A stretch of 64,000 nt of DNA from Sphingomonas soli NBRC 100801 (GCF_001591025.1 NZ_BCTZ01000015.1:62001-126000); one strand, 5' to 3'; positions 17,045 to 26,516 are shown, counted from the first letter of the stretch. Translations and numbers: made by a program. Notes: a model not told the origin generated them from the letters alone.

Positions 17045-17722
17045 ATGATCCAGGCCTTCTTCCTGTCGCTGGGGCAATTGCTCGACAGCCGCGTGGCGAT
17101 GGTCTTCCTCAAATCGCTTTTGCTCACGCTGTTGCTGTTCGCGATGCTCGGCTTCGGCCTGTATCACGCCGTCCATTGGGCCTCCGCGCGCTGGCTGGGC
17201 GACTATTCTGGTCCCTTTGCCGATATCGCCGTGATCGTGCTGATGTTGGCCGCGCATTGGGTGCTGTTCCGCGCCATCGCGATCGGCGTGATCGGAATCT
17301 TCGCCGACGAAGTCGTCGCCGCCGTTGAAGCCAAATATTATCCGAACGCGCATGCCAGCGCGCGCGAGCTTTCCTTTGGCCGCTCGCTGGCGATGGGCTT
17401 GGGCTCCGGGGTCCGCATCATCCTGATCAACCTGGCGCTGTCGCCCGTCTATATCGCCTTGCTGATCACCGGGGTGGGCACGGCGGTGGCCTTCTTCATC
17501 GTCAATTCCTGGCTGCTGGGCCGCGATCTGGGTGACATGGTTGCGGCGCGCCACATGCGCTATGGCGAGCTTCCCAAATGGCGGCGGCGAACCAATTTCC
17601 GTCGCTTCGTGCTCGGCATGTTCGGCACGGGGGTGATGCTGGTCCCGATTGTCGCGTTCATCGGCCCGGTGATCGGCGCCGCGATGGCGACCCACGCATT
17701 TCACAGAGGCAGGCCCGCATGA
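17045..17722 (+). CDS. EI24/CysZ-like membrane protein
   Basis: 225 residues with four to six membrane helices. The EI24 domain family contains CysZ, a sulfate permease of E. coli, and eukaryotic EI24. The IFADEVVAAVEAKYYP loop, the VRIILINLALSPVYIALLITG helix and the WLLGRDLGDMVAARHM segment are characteristic of the alphaproteobacterial branch. A role in sulfate uptake is possible but not shown. It is divergent from adenosine kinase across 56 bp and overlaps the next gene by four bases. Confidence 0.75.
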   Translation: MIQAFFLSLGQLLDSRVAMVFLKSLLLTLLLFAMLGFGLYHAVHWASARWLGDYSGPFADIAVIVLMLAAHWVLFRAIAIGVIGIFADEVVAAVEAKYYPNAHASARELSFGRSLAMGLGSGVRIILINLALSPVYIALLITGVGTAVAFFIVNSWLLGRDLGDMVAARHMRYGELPKWRRRTNFRRFVLGMFGTGVMLVPIVAFIGPVIGAAMATHAFHRGRPA

Positions 17723-18090
17723 GACTATGGATTCTGGCCGGAGCAGCGGCGCTGGGCGCGTGCGGTGAGAGAGCGTCTCCAGTACGCTCCGCCGGTCATG
17801 TGCCGGTCCCGCCCCGGATCAGCAACGCCCCGGTGCCCGAGCGCGTAAACGAAGCGCTGGCCGGCCAGCCTGCCGCCCGCCTGATCGCGCAGTTCGGCCA
17901 GCCCCATCTCGACATGAGCGAAGGCACCGCCCGCAAGCTCCAGTTCGCCGGCCCGATCTGCGTGCTCGACGCCTATCTCTATCCAAAGGGTCGTGGCGAA
18001 GCGGTCGTCACCTATTTCGACACCCGCCAGCGCGACGGAAGCCCGATCGATCCCGCAAGCTGCGTGGCGGCGCTGGCGAAGCGGCGGTGA
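17719..18090 (+). CDS. Small lipoprotein of unknown function
   Basis: 123 residues from the ATG at 17719, overlapping the upstream stop (ATGA). A lipobox LGAC with lipidated Cys15 ends a short signal sequence. The mature part starts with a proline-rich linker, then a compact domain (ARLIAQFGQPHLDMSEGTA) ending in a disulfide-ready pattern with Cys near 77 and Cys near 115. No residue at position +2 suggests retention other than glycine, so outer-membrane placement is likely. I do not recognise a named family. It is translationally coupled to the CysZ-like gene. Confidence 0.75.
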   Translation: MRLWILAGAAALGACGERASPVRSAGHVPVPPRISNAPVPERVNEALAGQPAARLIAQFGQPHLDMSEGTARKLQFAGPICVLDAYLYPKGRGEAVVTYFDTRQRDGSPIDPASCVAALAKRR

Positions 18091-18119
18091 TGCGCACATG
18101 CTTTCGCGCGGATGACGAT

Positions 18120-19184
18120 TCAGATTTTCGAATCATGCGATAGTTGCAGCAACGCCCATTCCGCCGCCTCGCGCACCGTTTCGTCCGGATCGTCGAGCAG
18201 CGCCCGCACCGGCTCGATCAGCGCTGTACTCCCGCTGTTTCCCGCCGCGATCAGGCAATTGCGCATCATCCGGTCGCGCCCGATGCGCTTGATCGGGGAG
18301 CCCGAAAAGACCTCGCGAAATCCCGCATCGTCGAGCGCGAGCAGATCCGCCAGCGCTGGCGCTGTAAGCTCGGCGCGCGGCTGGAAAGCCAGATTGGCGC
18401 GCGCAGCCTCCGCAAACTTGTTCCACGGGCACACCGCCAGGCAATCGTCGCAGCCATAGATGCGGTTGCCCATCGCGGCGCGGAATTCGTGCGGGATCGG
18501 CCCCTTATGCTCGATCGTAAGGTACGAGATGCAGCGCCGCGCATCGAGGCGATAGGGCGCGGGAAACGCATCGGTGGGGCACGCAGTCTGACACGCATCG
18601 CAGCTCCCGCAGGTCGAGTGCTGCGGGGCATCGGACTCCAGCTCGAGCGTGGTGTAGATCGCGCCTAGGAACAGCCAGCTGCCATGCTCACGGCTCACCA
18701 GATTGGTATGCTTGCCCTGCCAGCCCAGCCCCGCCGCCTCCGCCAGCGGCTTTTCCATTACCGGCGCGGTATCGACGAAAACCTTCAGATCCGCGTCGCT
18801 TGCCTGCCCCACGATCCAGCGTGCCAGCTCCTTCAGCCGCCGCTTGACCACATCGTGATAGTCCTGGCCCTGCGCATAGACCGAGATGCGGCCCGCCTCC
18901 CCTTCTCCGGCCAGCGCGAGCGGATCCGTGGCCGGCGCATAGCTCATGCCCAGCGAGATCACCGATCGCACCTCCGGCCACAGCCCGGCGGGGCTTTCGC
19001 GGTGATGCGCGCGCTCCTCCATCCAGATCATCGATCCGTGGCGGCCCTCGCTCAGCCATTGACGCAACCGCTCACCCGCGGCCGGGGCCGCATCGGCGCG
19101 CGCGATTCCACAGGCGGCGAACCCGATTTCTGCGGCCTTCACCTTGATTTGAGTGACGAGTGACTTGTCGATCTGCACCAGCAC
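18120..19184 (-). CDS. queG: Epoxyqueuosine reductase
   Basis: 354 residues from a GTG at 19184. QueG carries out the last step of queuosine formation on tRNA, reducing epoxyqueuosine with cobalamin and two 4Fe-4S clusters. The two ferredoxin-type motifs are clear: [12 protein letters not shown] near 190-200 and CDDCLAVCP near 245. The C-terminal 80 residues form the HEAT-like repeat module. The pathway genes queC and queE lie 43 kb away at the right end of the window. Divergent from the ABC transporter pair across 36 bp. Confidence 0.94.
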   Translation of the reverse strand: MLVQIDKSLVTQIKVKAAEIGFAACGIARADAAPAAGERLRQWLSEGRHGSMIWMEERAHHRESPAGLWPEVRSVISLGMSYAPATDPLALAGEGEAGRISVYAQGQDYHDVVKRRLKELARWIVGQASDADLKVFVDTAPVMEKPLAEAAGLGWQGKHTNLVSREHGSWLFLGAIYTTLELESDAPQHSTCGSCDACQTACPTDAFPAPYRLDARRCISYLTIEHKGPIPHEFRAAMGNRIYGCDDCLAVCPWNKFAEAARANLAFQPRAELTAPALADLLALDDAGFREVFSGSPIKRIGRDRMMRNCLIAAGNSGSTALIEPVRALLDDPDETVREAAEWALLQLSHDSKI

Positions 19185-19220
19185 CCGCTACCACCAAAGC
19201 GTGGTTTTAGGGGACAGATT

Positions 19221-20138
19221 TTGAGCAGCGCATTGGCGGTAAGCGCCAGCGGCCTCGTCAAGCGTTTCGGCGCCCGCCGGGTGGTGGACGGCGTAGACAT
19301 CGCGGTTCCTGAGGGCATGGTCTATGGCGTGCTCGGCCCCAATGGCGCGGGCAAGACGACCACGCTGCGCATGCTGCTGGGCATCATCGAGCCCGATGGC
19401 GGCGCGCGGACCTTGCTCGGCCACGACAATCCCCGCGATGCCAGCGATTCCGTCGGCTATCTGCCCGAAGAACGCGGTCTCTATCCCGGCATGAAATGCC
19501 GCGAGGCGATCGCCTTCATGGGCGCGCTACGCGGATTGCCCTGGGCCGTGGGGCGCAAGCGCGCGGTGGATCTGATGGAGGCCGCCGGCCTCGGCCACGC
19601 CGCCGACGACAAGATCCGCAAGCTCTCCAAGGGCATGGCGCAACTCGTCCAGTTGCTGGGTTCGGTGGTTCACGAGCCCAAATTGCTGGTGCTCGACGAA
19701 CCCTTTTCGGGGCTGGACCCGGTCAATCAGGAGCGGCTGGAAAAGCTGATCCGCGCCCAGCGCGATCGCGGCGCGACGATCCTGTTCTCGACGCATGTGA
19801 TGGCGCATGCGGAGCGGCTGTGCGACCGGCTTTCGATCATCGCTGGCGGCAAGGTCCGCTTTGAAGGCACCGTCACCGATGCCCGCGCCACCCTGCCCTT
19901 CAAAGCGCATTACACCCCGCACCATGATGCTGCGGGCGCGGGGGCGCTGCTGCCCACCGATGCCGAGCGCGAAGGCGAAGGCTGGCGCTTCACCATGCCA
20001 TCCGAAGGGATAGAGGCGCTGCTCGTGAAACTGATCGACGCGGGGCACGGCATCTCGGGACTGTCGATCGAGCGGCCCGGCCTGCACGACGCGTTTGTCC
20101 GCATCGTCGGCCAGCAGGCGCTGGAGGATGCGGCATGA
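19221..20138 (+). CDS. ABC-2-type exporter ATPase (NatA-like)
   Basis: 305 residues from a TTG at 19221 with GGGGA seven bases upstream. Walker A (GPNGAGKTT) is near 40, the signature is KLSKGMAQ near 135, Walker B is LLVLDEPFSGLDP near 155 and the H-loop is STHVM. The degenerate signature (SKGMAQ rather than SGGQ) and the long C-terminal domain after residue 230 match the NatA-like branch that pairs with ABC-2 permeases such as the one directly downstream, with a 4-nt overlap. The substrate is not known; sodium export or drug efflux are family precedents. Confidence 0.88.
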   Translation: MSSALAVSASGLVKRFGARRVVDGVDIAVPEGMVYGVLGPNGAGKTTTLRMLLGIIEPDGGARTLLGHDNPRDASDSVGYLPEERGLYPGMKCREAIAFMGALRGLPWAVGRKRAVDLMEAAGLGHAADDKIRKLSKGMAQLVQLLGSVVHEPKLLVLDEPFSGLDPVNQERLEKLIRAQRDRGATILFSTHVMAHAERLCDRLSIIAGGKVRFEGTVTDARATLPFKAHYTPHHDAAGAGALLPTDAEREGEGWRFTMPSEGIEALLVKLIDAGHGISGLSIERPGLHDAFVRIVGQQALEDAA

Positions 20139-21388
20139 GCAAGTTCCGGCGCACGCTGCGCCAGACTTTCACGGTGATCCGCCGGGATTTCACCGCGACG
20201 GTGTTCACGCCCACCTTCCTGCTCTTCCTGCTCGCGCCTTTGATCTTCCTGACGTTCAGCGTGGCGGGCGGCATCGGCGCGAGCCAGATCACCGACAGCA
20301 GCGCCGATAAGCTGCGCATGGTGGTGATCGCGCCACCCGCGCAATCCGCCACGATCCAGCAGGTCGATCGGCAGTTGCGCACGCTCTTCCCGAAGCGCGG
20401 CGACGAGGCTCCGCCGCCGCTGGTGATCGTGGCACCCGATGCCAATCCTGCGGCTCAGGCGCGGGGCATGTTCGATGCCGATGCGTTCGAGGCGGCGGCG
20501 GTGCTGCACGGACCGCTCGACAAACCCGAGATTCTCTATGCCGCGCGCGGCTGGGGCGAGGCGCAGTATCTGGCGCAGATCGCCGAGCAGACCCTTCGCG
20601 TCCAGCGCGCCGGGCTGGGCCCCGCCCCGCTCAGCACGCCGACCCGCACCGCGGTGACGCGCGAACAGGCTTCGTTCAGCGGCAAGGGTCAGGTCGCGTC
20701 CGCCGGTGTGTTCGGCATCTTCTTCCTTACCCTGTTCCTCTCGGGGCAAGCGGTGGGCACCATGGCCGAGGAACGGTCGAACAAGGTGATCGAGGTGCTC
20801 GCCGCCGCCGTGCCGCTCGAAAGCGTGTTCTTTGGCAAGCTGATCGCGATGTTTGCCGTCGCGGTGCTGTTCCTCGCCTTCTGGGCGACGCTGATCGTCA
20901 ATGGAGCGAAACTGCTGCCCGAAGGGGCGATGCGGCTGTTCGCGGACGCGGCTCCGGCGGTGGGTCCGGTGGCCTTCCCTTTGCTCTTCGTCGGCTATTT
21001 CACCATGGCCTACATGCTGCTCGGGGCGATGTTCCTCAGCCTGGGCGCGCAGACCAACACCCAGCGCGAGCTGCAGATGCTGTCGCTGCCGATCACCTTT
21101 TTCCAGATGGGCATGTTCGGGCTCGCACTGGCGGGCACCGCGACGCCGGGTAGCTGGGTCGCCTTCATTGCCGAGGCATTCCCGTTCAGCTCGCCCTTCG
21201 CGATGATCGGCCGCGCCGGCAATTCGTCCGCGATCTGGCCGCATCTGGTGGCGCTGGCATGGCAGGCATTGTGGGTGGCGATCACGGTCACTGTGGGCGC
21301 GCGGCTATTCCGGCGGGGCGTGCTCAAATCGGGCAATCCGCCATTCTGGAAGCGTCGCCGCGCCGCTATTGACACAACTGTCAATTAG
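20135..21388 (+). CDS. ABC-2 family permease (NatB-like)
   Basis: 417 residues. One membrane helix near 25-50, a large extracytoplasmic domain to about residue 185, then five helices to the end: NatB/CcmB-like ABC-2 permease topology. ASAGVFGIFFLTLF and the MAEERSNKVIEVLAAAVPLESVFFGK coupling segment (residues about 210-235) are typical. It forms the channel for the upstream ATPase and overlaps it by four bases. The transported molecule is unknown. A 33-nt gap separates it from the P450 gene, so read-through is possible. Confidence 0.88.
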   Translation: MSKFRRTLRQTFTVIRRDFTATVFTPTFLLFLLAPLIFLTFSVAGGIGASQITDSSADKLRMVVIAPPAQSATIQQVDRQLRTLFPKRGDEAPPPLVIVAPDANPAAQARGMFDADAFEAAAVLHGPLDKPEILYAARGWGEAQYLAQIAEQTLRVQRAGLGPAPLSTPTRTAVTREQASFSGKGQVASAGVFGIFFLTLFLSGQAVGTMAEERSNKVIEVLAAAVPLESVFFGKLIAMFAVAVLFLAFWATLIVNGAKLLPEGAMRLFADAAPAVGPVAFPLLFVGYFTMAYMLLGAMFLSLGAQTNTQRELQMLSLPITFFQMGMFGLALAGTATPGSWVAFIAEAFPFSSPFAMIGRAGNSSAIWPHLVALAWQALWVAITVTVGARLFRRGVLKSGNPPFWKRRRAAIDTTVN

Positions 21389-21421
21389 CGCTTTCCTCTC
21401 CGCATAAAAGGAGAGGCTTGA

Positions 21422-22654
21422 ATGGCTACGCTTGCGACCGGTCCGCTGGAGAATGTCGTCGATCCACTCGATGTGAGCCGTCCGGAACTGTACCGCGACG
21501 ATACCTGGCACGAGCCTTTCCGCGAGCTGCGCGCCAAGGCGCCGGTCTATCGCTGCGAGCACAGTGCCTTTGGCCCTTATTGGTCGGTCTCGACCTACAA
21601 GCCGCTGGTCGAGGTCGAATCGCTTCCCGATATCTATTCGTCCGAAGTGGGCGGCATGACCATCGCCGACATGCAGCCCGATGACATCAAGATGCCGATG
21701 TTCATCGCGATGGATCGACCCAAGCATACCGGTCAGCGCCGCACCGTCGCGCCTGCCTTCACGCCCAGCGAGATGGTGCGGATGAGCGACAATATCCGCA
21801 CGCGCACGGCCGAGATTCTCGATTCGCTGCCGGTGGGGCAGCAGTTCGACTGGGTCGATCAGGTCTCGATCGAGCTGACCACCCAGATGCTGGCGATCCT
21901 GTTCGACTTTCCGTGGGAAGACCGGCGCAAACTCACTTACTGGTCCGACTGGGCCGGCGATATCGAGATCGCCAAGGATCCGGTGCGCAAGGAAGAGCGC
22001 CGCCAGATCCTGTTCCAGTGCGCCGCCTATTTCGGCAATCTCTGGCAGCAGAAGCTCGACAAGGAGCCGACGCCCGACCTCATCTCGATGATGATCCATT
22101 CGGACGCGATGGCGCATATGGATCAGATGGAGTTCCTCGGGAACCTCATACTCCTCATCGTCGGCGGCAACGATACGACGCGCAACTCGATGAGCGCCTA
22201 TGCGCTGGGGCTCGATCAGTTTCCCGACGAACGCGCCAAGCTGGAGGCCAATCCGGGGCTGATCCCCAACGCCGTGCAGGAGCTGATCCGCTGGCAGACG
22301 CCGCTGTCGCACATGCGCCGCACTGCAACGCAGGATACCGAGCTGGCGGGCCAGAAGATCCGCGAAGGCGACAAGGTCGTGCTCTGGTACGTCTCGGCAA
22401 ACCGCGACGAGAGCGTGTTCCCCCATGCCGACAGGATCATCGTCGATCGCGAGAATGCGCGGCGGCATCTGGCGTTCGGCCACGGTATCCATCGCTGCGT
22501 CGGCGCGCGGCTGGCCGAGCTGCAGATCGGCATATTGCTCGAGGAAATGGGCAAGCGCCGGCTGCGCGTGAACGTGACCGGCGAGGTCGAGCGCATCGGC
22601 GCCTGCTTTGTACATGGGTATAAGAAGATGCCGGTGGAGCTCAGCCACTATTGA
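21422..22654 (+). CDS. Cytochrome P450, CYP153-like
   Basis: 410 residues, soluble, with AGGAGAGG eight bases before the ATG. The I-helix oxygen-activation motif is GGNDTTRNSM near 240, the ExxR pair is ELIRW near 285, and the heme loop is FGHGIHRCVGARLAE near 355-370 with the thiolate cysteine. Several blocks (FIAMDRPKH, WVDQVSIELTTQML, LILLIVGGNDTTRNS, HMRRTA) match, from memory, CYP153 alkane/fatty-acid hydroxylases. Those need a ferredoxin and a reductase; neither is nearby, so it must use partners encoded elsewhere. The substrate is inferred at family level only. Confidence 0.85.
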   Translation: MATLATGPLENVVDPLDVSRPELYRDDTWHEPFRELRAKAPVYRCEHSAFGPYWSVSTYKPLVEVESLPDIYSSEVGGMTIADMQPDDIKMPMFIAMDRPKHTGQRRTVAPAFTPSEMVRMSDNIRTRTAEILDSLPVGQQFDWVDQVSIELTTQMLAILFDFPWEDRRKLTYWSDWAGDIEIAKDPVRKEERRQILFQCAAYFGNLWQQKLDKEPTPDLISMMIHSDAMAHMDQMEFLGNLILLIVGGNDTTRNSMSAYALGLDQFPDERAKLEANPGLIPNAVQELIRWQTPLSHMRRTATQDTELAGQKIREGDKVVLWYVSANRDESVFPHADRIIVDRENARRHLAFGHGIHRCVGARLAELQIGILLEEMGKRRLRVNVTGEVERIGACFVHGYKKMPVELSHY

Positions 22655-22684
22655 GTAGGGCGCGGGCGTTCCCACATCCTGCGC

Positions 22685-23170
22685 ATGAACTACGCCCGCC
22701 GCTCCCTTCTCGCCGTTGCCGGTGCCGTCTCCACGGTGCTGCTGTCGCGCTTCGCCTTGTCCGCGCCCGCTGCGGCGCAGGCCTTTCCCTTCACGCTCAC
22801 CGATGCGGAGTGGCGCAAGCGCCTGTCGCCCCAGGCCTATGACGTGCTGCGCAAGGGCGCGACGGAGTGGCCCTATTCGAGCCCGCTGAACAAGGAGCAC
22901 CGCCAGGGCACCTTCTTCTGTGGCGGCTGCGCGCTCCCGCTGTTCAATTCCAAGACCAAGTTCGAAAGCGGCACCGGCTGGCCGAGCTTCTATGCGCCCG
23001 CGCCCAATGCGGTCTTGACCCGGCCCGATCACTCGCTGGGCATGGTGCGCACCGAAGTGCTGTGCCGCCGCTGCGGCGGGCATCTCGGCCATGTGTTCGA
23101 CGATGGCCCCAGGCCGACCGGCAAGCGCTATTGCATGAACGGCGTCGCGATGACCTTCAAGCCAGGCTGA
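22685..23170 (+). CDS. msrB: Peptide-methionine (R)-S-oxide reductase, exported form
   Basis: 161 residues with an N-terminal signal (ARRSLLAVAGAVSTVLLSRFA) bearing a twin-arginine-like RR, so it acts outside the cytoplasm. The MsrB fold is complete: zinc cysteines Cys79/Cys82 (CGGC) and Cys127/Cys130 (CRRC), the SGTGWPSF strand, GGHLGHVFDDGP, and catalytic Cys150 in RYCMNG. It repairs R-methionine sulfoxide in envelope proteins. It ends at a bidirectional terminator facing the CHAP gene. Confidence 0.94.
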   Translation: MNYARRSLLAVAGAVSTVLLSRFALSAPAAAQAFPFTLTDAEWRKRLSPQAYDVLRKGATEWPYSSPLNKEHRQGTFFCGGCALPLFNSKTKFESGTGWPSFYAPAPNAVLTRPDHSLGMVRTEVLCRRCGGHLGHVFDDGPRPTGKRYCMNGVAMTFKPG

Positions 23171-23182
23171 GCAGCGCCCGCA

Positions 23183-23224
23183 CCAACAAAAAGGGCCGCG
23201 GTCGCCCGCGGCCCTTTTTGTTGG
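23183..23224. terminator. Bidirectional intrinsic terminator
   Basis: Near-perfect hairpin with 17-base arms (CAACAAAAAGGGCCGCG and its complement) around a short loop, carrying A-runs and T-runs on both flanks. It ends both msrB on the plus strand and the CHAP gene on the minus strand. Confidence 0.92.
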
Positions 23225-23236
23225 TTTGTCGTGCAA

Positions 23237-23785
23237 TCAGCCCAGATTGGTTTCCATCACCAGATCGCTGAGGTCGAGCTCGAGCGAAGGCTGGGCCGGA
23301 AGATCTTCTTCGCTGGTATTGCCGCCATAGATGAAGCCGTTGACCGGATAGACCGTGGTGCCCAGCCCGCCGGTGGGCGCGAACCAGACCTTCACCTGGC
23401 TCCAGTCGCCCTTTGCCGAGACATCGACGGCACGGACGTTGCGCTCGATGCCGCCCGCGAACGACCAATTGGCGTGGGTGAGCAGCACTTCGCGGTCGCT
23501 GACGATCTTCGAGACCATCGCGACATGGCCATAGGGGTTACGCGCCGTCTTCTTGAACGACATGACCGCGCCGATTTCGGGGTTGTCGCCGCGCTCGTAG
23601 CGGCCCGCCGCCTGTTCCCACCAGGTCCAGGCATTGCCATGGATCTTCACGGCCGAGATTTCGCGCGCATAGGGGGCGCACTGCCAGAAGCGGCTCTTGG
23701 AAGCAGCGGCCTGCGCCGGCAGCGCCGTCGCGAGGGTGCAAGCTACCAACAGCGCGAAACGCGCTGCAAAAGCACGGAAATTCAT
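23237..23785 (-). CDS. Secreted CHAP-domain cysteine amidase/peptidase
   Basis: 182 residues from the ATG at 23785, which starts a signal peptide ending ALPAQA near 26; an upstream start would add 13 polar residues. The CHAP catalytic set is visible: Cys36 in QCAPYARE, His87 in YGHVAMV and a polar residue Asn106 in THANW. Such enzymes cleave peptidoglycan peptides or gamma-glutamyl links. The C-terminal 60 residues, beyond the core, are acidic and poorly characterised (EEDLPAQPSLELDLSD). It may take part in wall remodelling; no partner is nearby. Confidence 0.82.
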   Translation of the reverse strand: MNFRAFAARFALLVACTLATALPAQAAASKSRFWQCAPYAREISAVKIHGNAWTWWEQAAGRYERGDNPEIGAVMSFKKTARNPYGHVAMVSKIVSDREVLLTHANWSFAGGIERNVRAVDVSAKGDWSQVKVWFAPTGGLGTTVYPVNGFIYGGNTSEEDLPAQPSLELDLSDLVMETNLG

Positions 23786-23913
23786 GGACCCCCCGGTCGG
23801 GAAGAATTGGTGTTGCAGCGTCATAAGCAGAGCGATTCGCCTGCGTACACCCCCGCAACCTGTCTATGGGATGAACCGTTCAGCGGAGCCGATGGGCCGA
23901 CGGAACGGACGCC

Positions 23914-24996
23914 CTACCGGGCAAATCGCGCCGGTGAATAGCGCGCCGGATCGATGCCGCGCACCGCCGGATCGGCTTCGCGGCCAAGCAATATCCCCGC
24001 GGCAAGCCTGGCTGCGGCGGGCGCTGTCTGGATGCCGAAGCCCCCCTGCCCCGCGCACCAGAAGAAGGCGGGCTGGCCAACGTCAAAGCCATAGACCGGC
24101 AATCGATCGGGCGCGAAGCTCCGCAGCCCGGCCCATTTGTGCTCCAGCTTCTCGATCCGCCAATCCACGACATTTTCGAATCGATCGATCGCGATCGCCA
24201 CGTCCAGATCTTCGGGCTGGGAATCGCAAGGCTCGCTCGCGATCTCGTCATGCGGGCTGAGCCACAGCCGCCCACCCGCCTCGGGCTTCCAATAGAAATC
24301 GCCGCCGATATGCGCGACATGCGGGCTGCCCTCGGGCGGCGCGGGATCGGTCTTCAGCTGCATGATCGTGCGGCGATAGGGCTGGATGCCGATCGGCGCG
24401 ACGCCGCACGCCTGCGCAACCGGATCGGCCCATGCACCTGCCGCGTTGACCAGAATATCCGCCGCGAAGGTCCCGGCCCGCGTCTCGATCGTCCAGTGAC
24501 CATCATATGCCGCCGATTCCAGCCCGGCGGAAAGCTCCACGTCGCCCCCGGCGCGCTTCACGGCCTTCAGGTAATCGTCATGCAGCCGGCCGACATCGAT
24601 ATATTGGCAGCTCGGCTCCAGCACGCCCAGCGTCCATTCGGGGCGCAGCCCGGGGATGATGCTGTGCGGATCGACCACGTTGAGCGGCACGCCGCTGCCC
24701 TCGAACTCCGCGAGTAACGCCTCGACCGCATGCGCCTCGTCCGCCCGGCCGATATGGAGCGATCCCATCGGATCGAGATAGCCGCCCGCCGCCAGCAGCG
24801 CGCCCGAAGCCGTGGTCAGCGGCTGGATATCCGGCCCGCCATAGGTTTCGGACCAGAAGGCGGCGGAGCGCCCGGTCGCATGATATCCCGGCCGATCCTC
24901 CGCCTCGAGCACCAGCACGCGAACATGCGGCGCAATCTCCGAGGCAAGGCTGGCGCCGGCGATTCCGCCGCCGACAATCGCAACATCGTAACGCAT
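23914..24996 (-). CDS. FAD-dependent oxidoreductase of the DAO (glycine/D-amino acid oxidase) family
   Basis: 360 residues. An N-terminal dinucleotide-binding fold (DVAIVGGGIAGASLA, glycines 9-11 and 14) and a C-terminal glycine-rich CAGQGGFGIQTAPAAARLAAG return strand enclose a substrate domain. The family oxidises C-N bonds of amino acids or amines with FAD. The substrate is unknown. Its ATG overlaps the stop of the upstream hydrolase gene by one base (TGATG), so the two are co-translated. Downstream 128 bp to the CHAP gene hold nothing I can support. Confidence 0.85.
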   Translation of the reverse strand: MRYDVAIVGGGIAGASLASEIAPHVRVLVLEAEDRPGYHATGRSAAFWSETYGGPDIQPLTTASGALLAAGGYLDPMGSLHIGRADEAHAVEALLAEFEGSGVPLNVVDPHSIIPGLRPEWTLGVLEPSCQYIDVGRLHDDYLKAVKRAGGDVELSAGLESAAYDGHWTIETRAGTFAADILVNAAGAWADPVAQACGVAPIGIQPYRRTIMQLKTDPAPPEGSPHVAHIGGDFYWKPEAGGRLWLSPHDEIASEPCDSQPEDLDVAIAIDRFENVVDWRIEKLEHKWAGLRSFAPDRLPVYGFDVGQPAFFWCAGQGGFGIQTAPAAARLAAGILLGREADPAVRGIDPARYSPARFAR

Positions 24997-25937
24997 CAGC
25001 GCTGCTGGGCCCTCGCCGCCAGGAACAGATCGATCTCGCCGATGGCGCGGTTGCGCACCGCATCCGCCTCGCGCAGGATCTCGTGTGCGCTTTCCTCGCC
25101 AAAGGCGACAATGCGGGCATCGCGAAGTTTCGCGCCGATCTTCAATGCGGCCTTGCCGTCCACCAGCCCGTCGGCCTTTGCGACGAGCATCAGGACGGGA
25201 ACCGGCATCTTCCTCAGCCGCGGATCGCCGCGCAATTCGCGCATCGATCGAAACGCCTCGATCAGCCAGCGCCAGCTTGGCGGGCCGGTGACGATCTCGG
25301 GCTTCTCATTGTGCCACCAGATCTCGTCGTCATAGCGATCCTGATCATGGGTGAGCAGCGAATAGCGGCTGTCCCGGGTATAGGGTTTCTCGTTGGTCTT
25401 CCACGCCGGGCGCGCGGAATCGCCGATGCCGCCCATGATGCGGGCGAAGCGCTCGGCAAAGGGCAGCGAATTCTTGAAGCCCAGCATCGGCGCGATCAGC
25501 ACCGCCGCATCGGGCACGGCTGCGCCCTCCACCAGGCCACGCAGCACCAGATGCCCGCCCATCGAATGGCCCATCACGACATGCGGCCCCGGCGTGCTGG
25601 CATGCCATTCGGCGTAAAAGGCGCGGAAATCTGCGATATAGTCGGCGAAATCCTCGATATGGCCGCAATTGCCCGCCGGGGTCAGCCGGCCCGATCCGCC
25701 CTGCCCGCGCCAGTCGAACGAGGTGATCGTCCATCCCTGCGCGTGCCAATGGGCCATCGTTTCGAGATACTTTTCGAAGATGTCGCCGCGGCCGCCCTGG
25801 AAAAGGATGCTGCCTCGCGGAGTCGCGGTGGCGGCAGGCCATGCAAAGGCACGTAGCTGGCCACCGGCAGGGGCATCCCAGAAGTGAATCCGGGCGCCAT
25901 CGGGAATCGCGCGACGCGCTAAATTATCACCGCTCAT
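24996..25937 (-). CDS. Alpha/beta hydrolase, monoacylglycerol-lipase/lysophospholipase-like
   Basis: 313 residues, no signal peptide. The nucleophile elbow GHSMGG carries Ser125, the oxyanion strand reads ILFQGGRGDIFEKY (about 44-57), the acid is Asp256 or Asp260 in VAKADGLVD, and His285 in EESAHEIL completes the triad. The layout matches lysophospholipase L2/monoglyceride lipases. The substrate is inferred. It is paired with the FAD oxidoreductase, and divergent from cpaA across 49 bp. Confidence 0.85.
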   Translation of the reverse strand: MSGDNLARRAIPDGARIHFWDAPAGGQLRAFAWPAATATPRGSILFQGGRGDIFEKYLETMAHWHAQGWTITSFDWRGQGGSGRLTPAGNCGHIEDFADYIADFRAFYAEWHASTPGPHVVMGHSMGGHLVLRGLVEGAAVPDAAVLIAPMLGFKNSLPFAERFARIMGGIGDSARPAWKTNEKPYTRDSRYSLLTHDQDRYDDEIWWHNEKPEIVTGPPSWRWLIEAFRSMRELRGDPRLRKMPVPVLMLVAKADGLVDGKAALKIGAKLRDARIVAFGEESAHEILREADAVRNRAIGEIDLFLAARAQQR

Positions 25938-25986
25938 GCGCCTTGGTTACGTTTTGATAAGCGCTGCCGTCTAGGCATTTGGCTGC

Positions 25987-26460
25987 ATGGGGGAAATGTT
26001 TGCGCCTTTTTTGGTGATCACGCTTGGCATCCTGCTGGTCGCAGCCGGTGTGGAGGACGCACGCACGCGTGAGATCGCCAATTGGAAGAATGCCGTGATC
26101 GCCCTGCTCGCGCTTCCCTGGTGGTGGGCGAACGGCTTGGCCGTCTGGCCGGACATGGCGCTCCAGATCGGCGTGGCAGCCATCGTATTCGCATTTTTCG
26201 CCGGCGCGTTCGCGCTGGGTCAGATGGGCGGCGGTGACGTAAAGCTTATCGGCGCGCTGGCGCTGTGGTTCCCCCTGCAACCTTTGATCTGGATGCTGAT
26301 CCTGATGTCGCTGATCGGCGGCGTGCTCACGCTGCTGATGGTCGCGGAGAAGAAACTGCGCAGCCGCAGCGGGATGCCGTTGGAAATTCCCTACGGCGTG
26401 GCGATCGCGCTGGCGACCTTGATCGTGCTTCGCGAACCGATTTTTAACCAATTCCAGTGA
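25987..26460 (+). CDS. cpaA: Type IV prepilin peptidase of the Tad system, CpaA/TadV
   Basis: 157 residues, six membrane helices, no N-methyltransferase domain, as in A24 peptidases of Tad systems. The two aspartates of GxGD proteases are Asp24 (VEDARTREIANWKN) and Asp84 (MGGGDVKL). It trims the leader of Flp pilin and TadE-like pseudopilins at the inner membrane. It heads the pilus cluster cpaA-cpaB-cpaC-cpaD-cpaE-tadB-tadC. The flp pilin gene usually found just upstream is not present in this window. Confidence 0.9.
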   Translation: MGEMFAPFLVITLGILLVAAGVEDARTREIANWKNAVIALLALPWWWANGLAVWPDMALQIGVAAIVFAFFAGAFALGQMGGGDVKLIGALALWFPLQPLIWMLILMSLIGGVLTLLMVAEKKLRSRSGMPLEIPYGVAIALATLIVLREPIFNQFQ

Positions 26461-26516
26461 ATGCTTAACGCCGCCGAAACCACGAACGGCGCGATTTTGA
26501 GAAGGCCTGACGCGAA

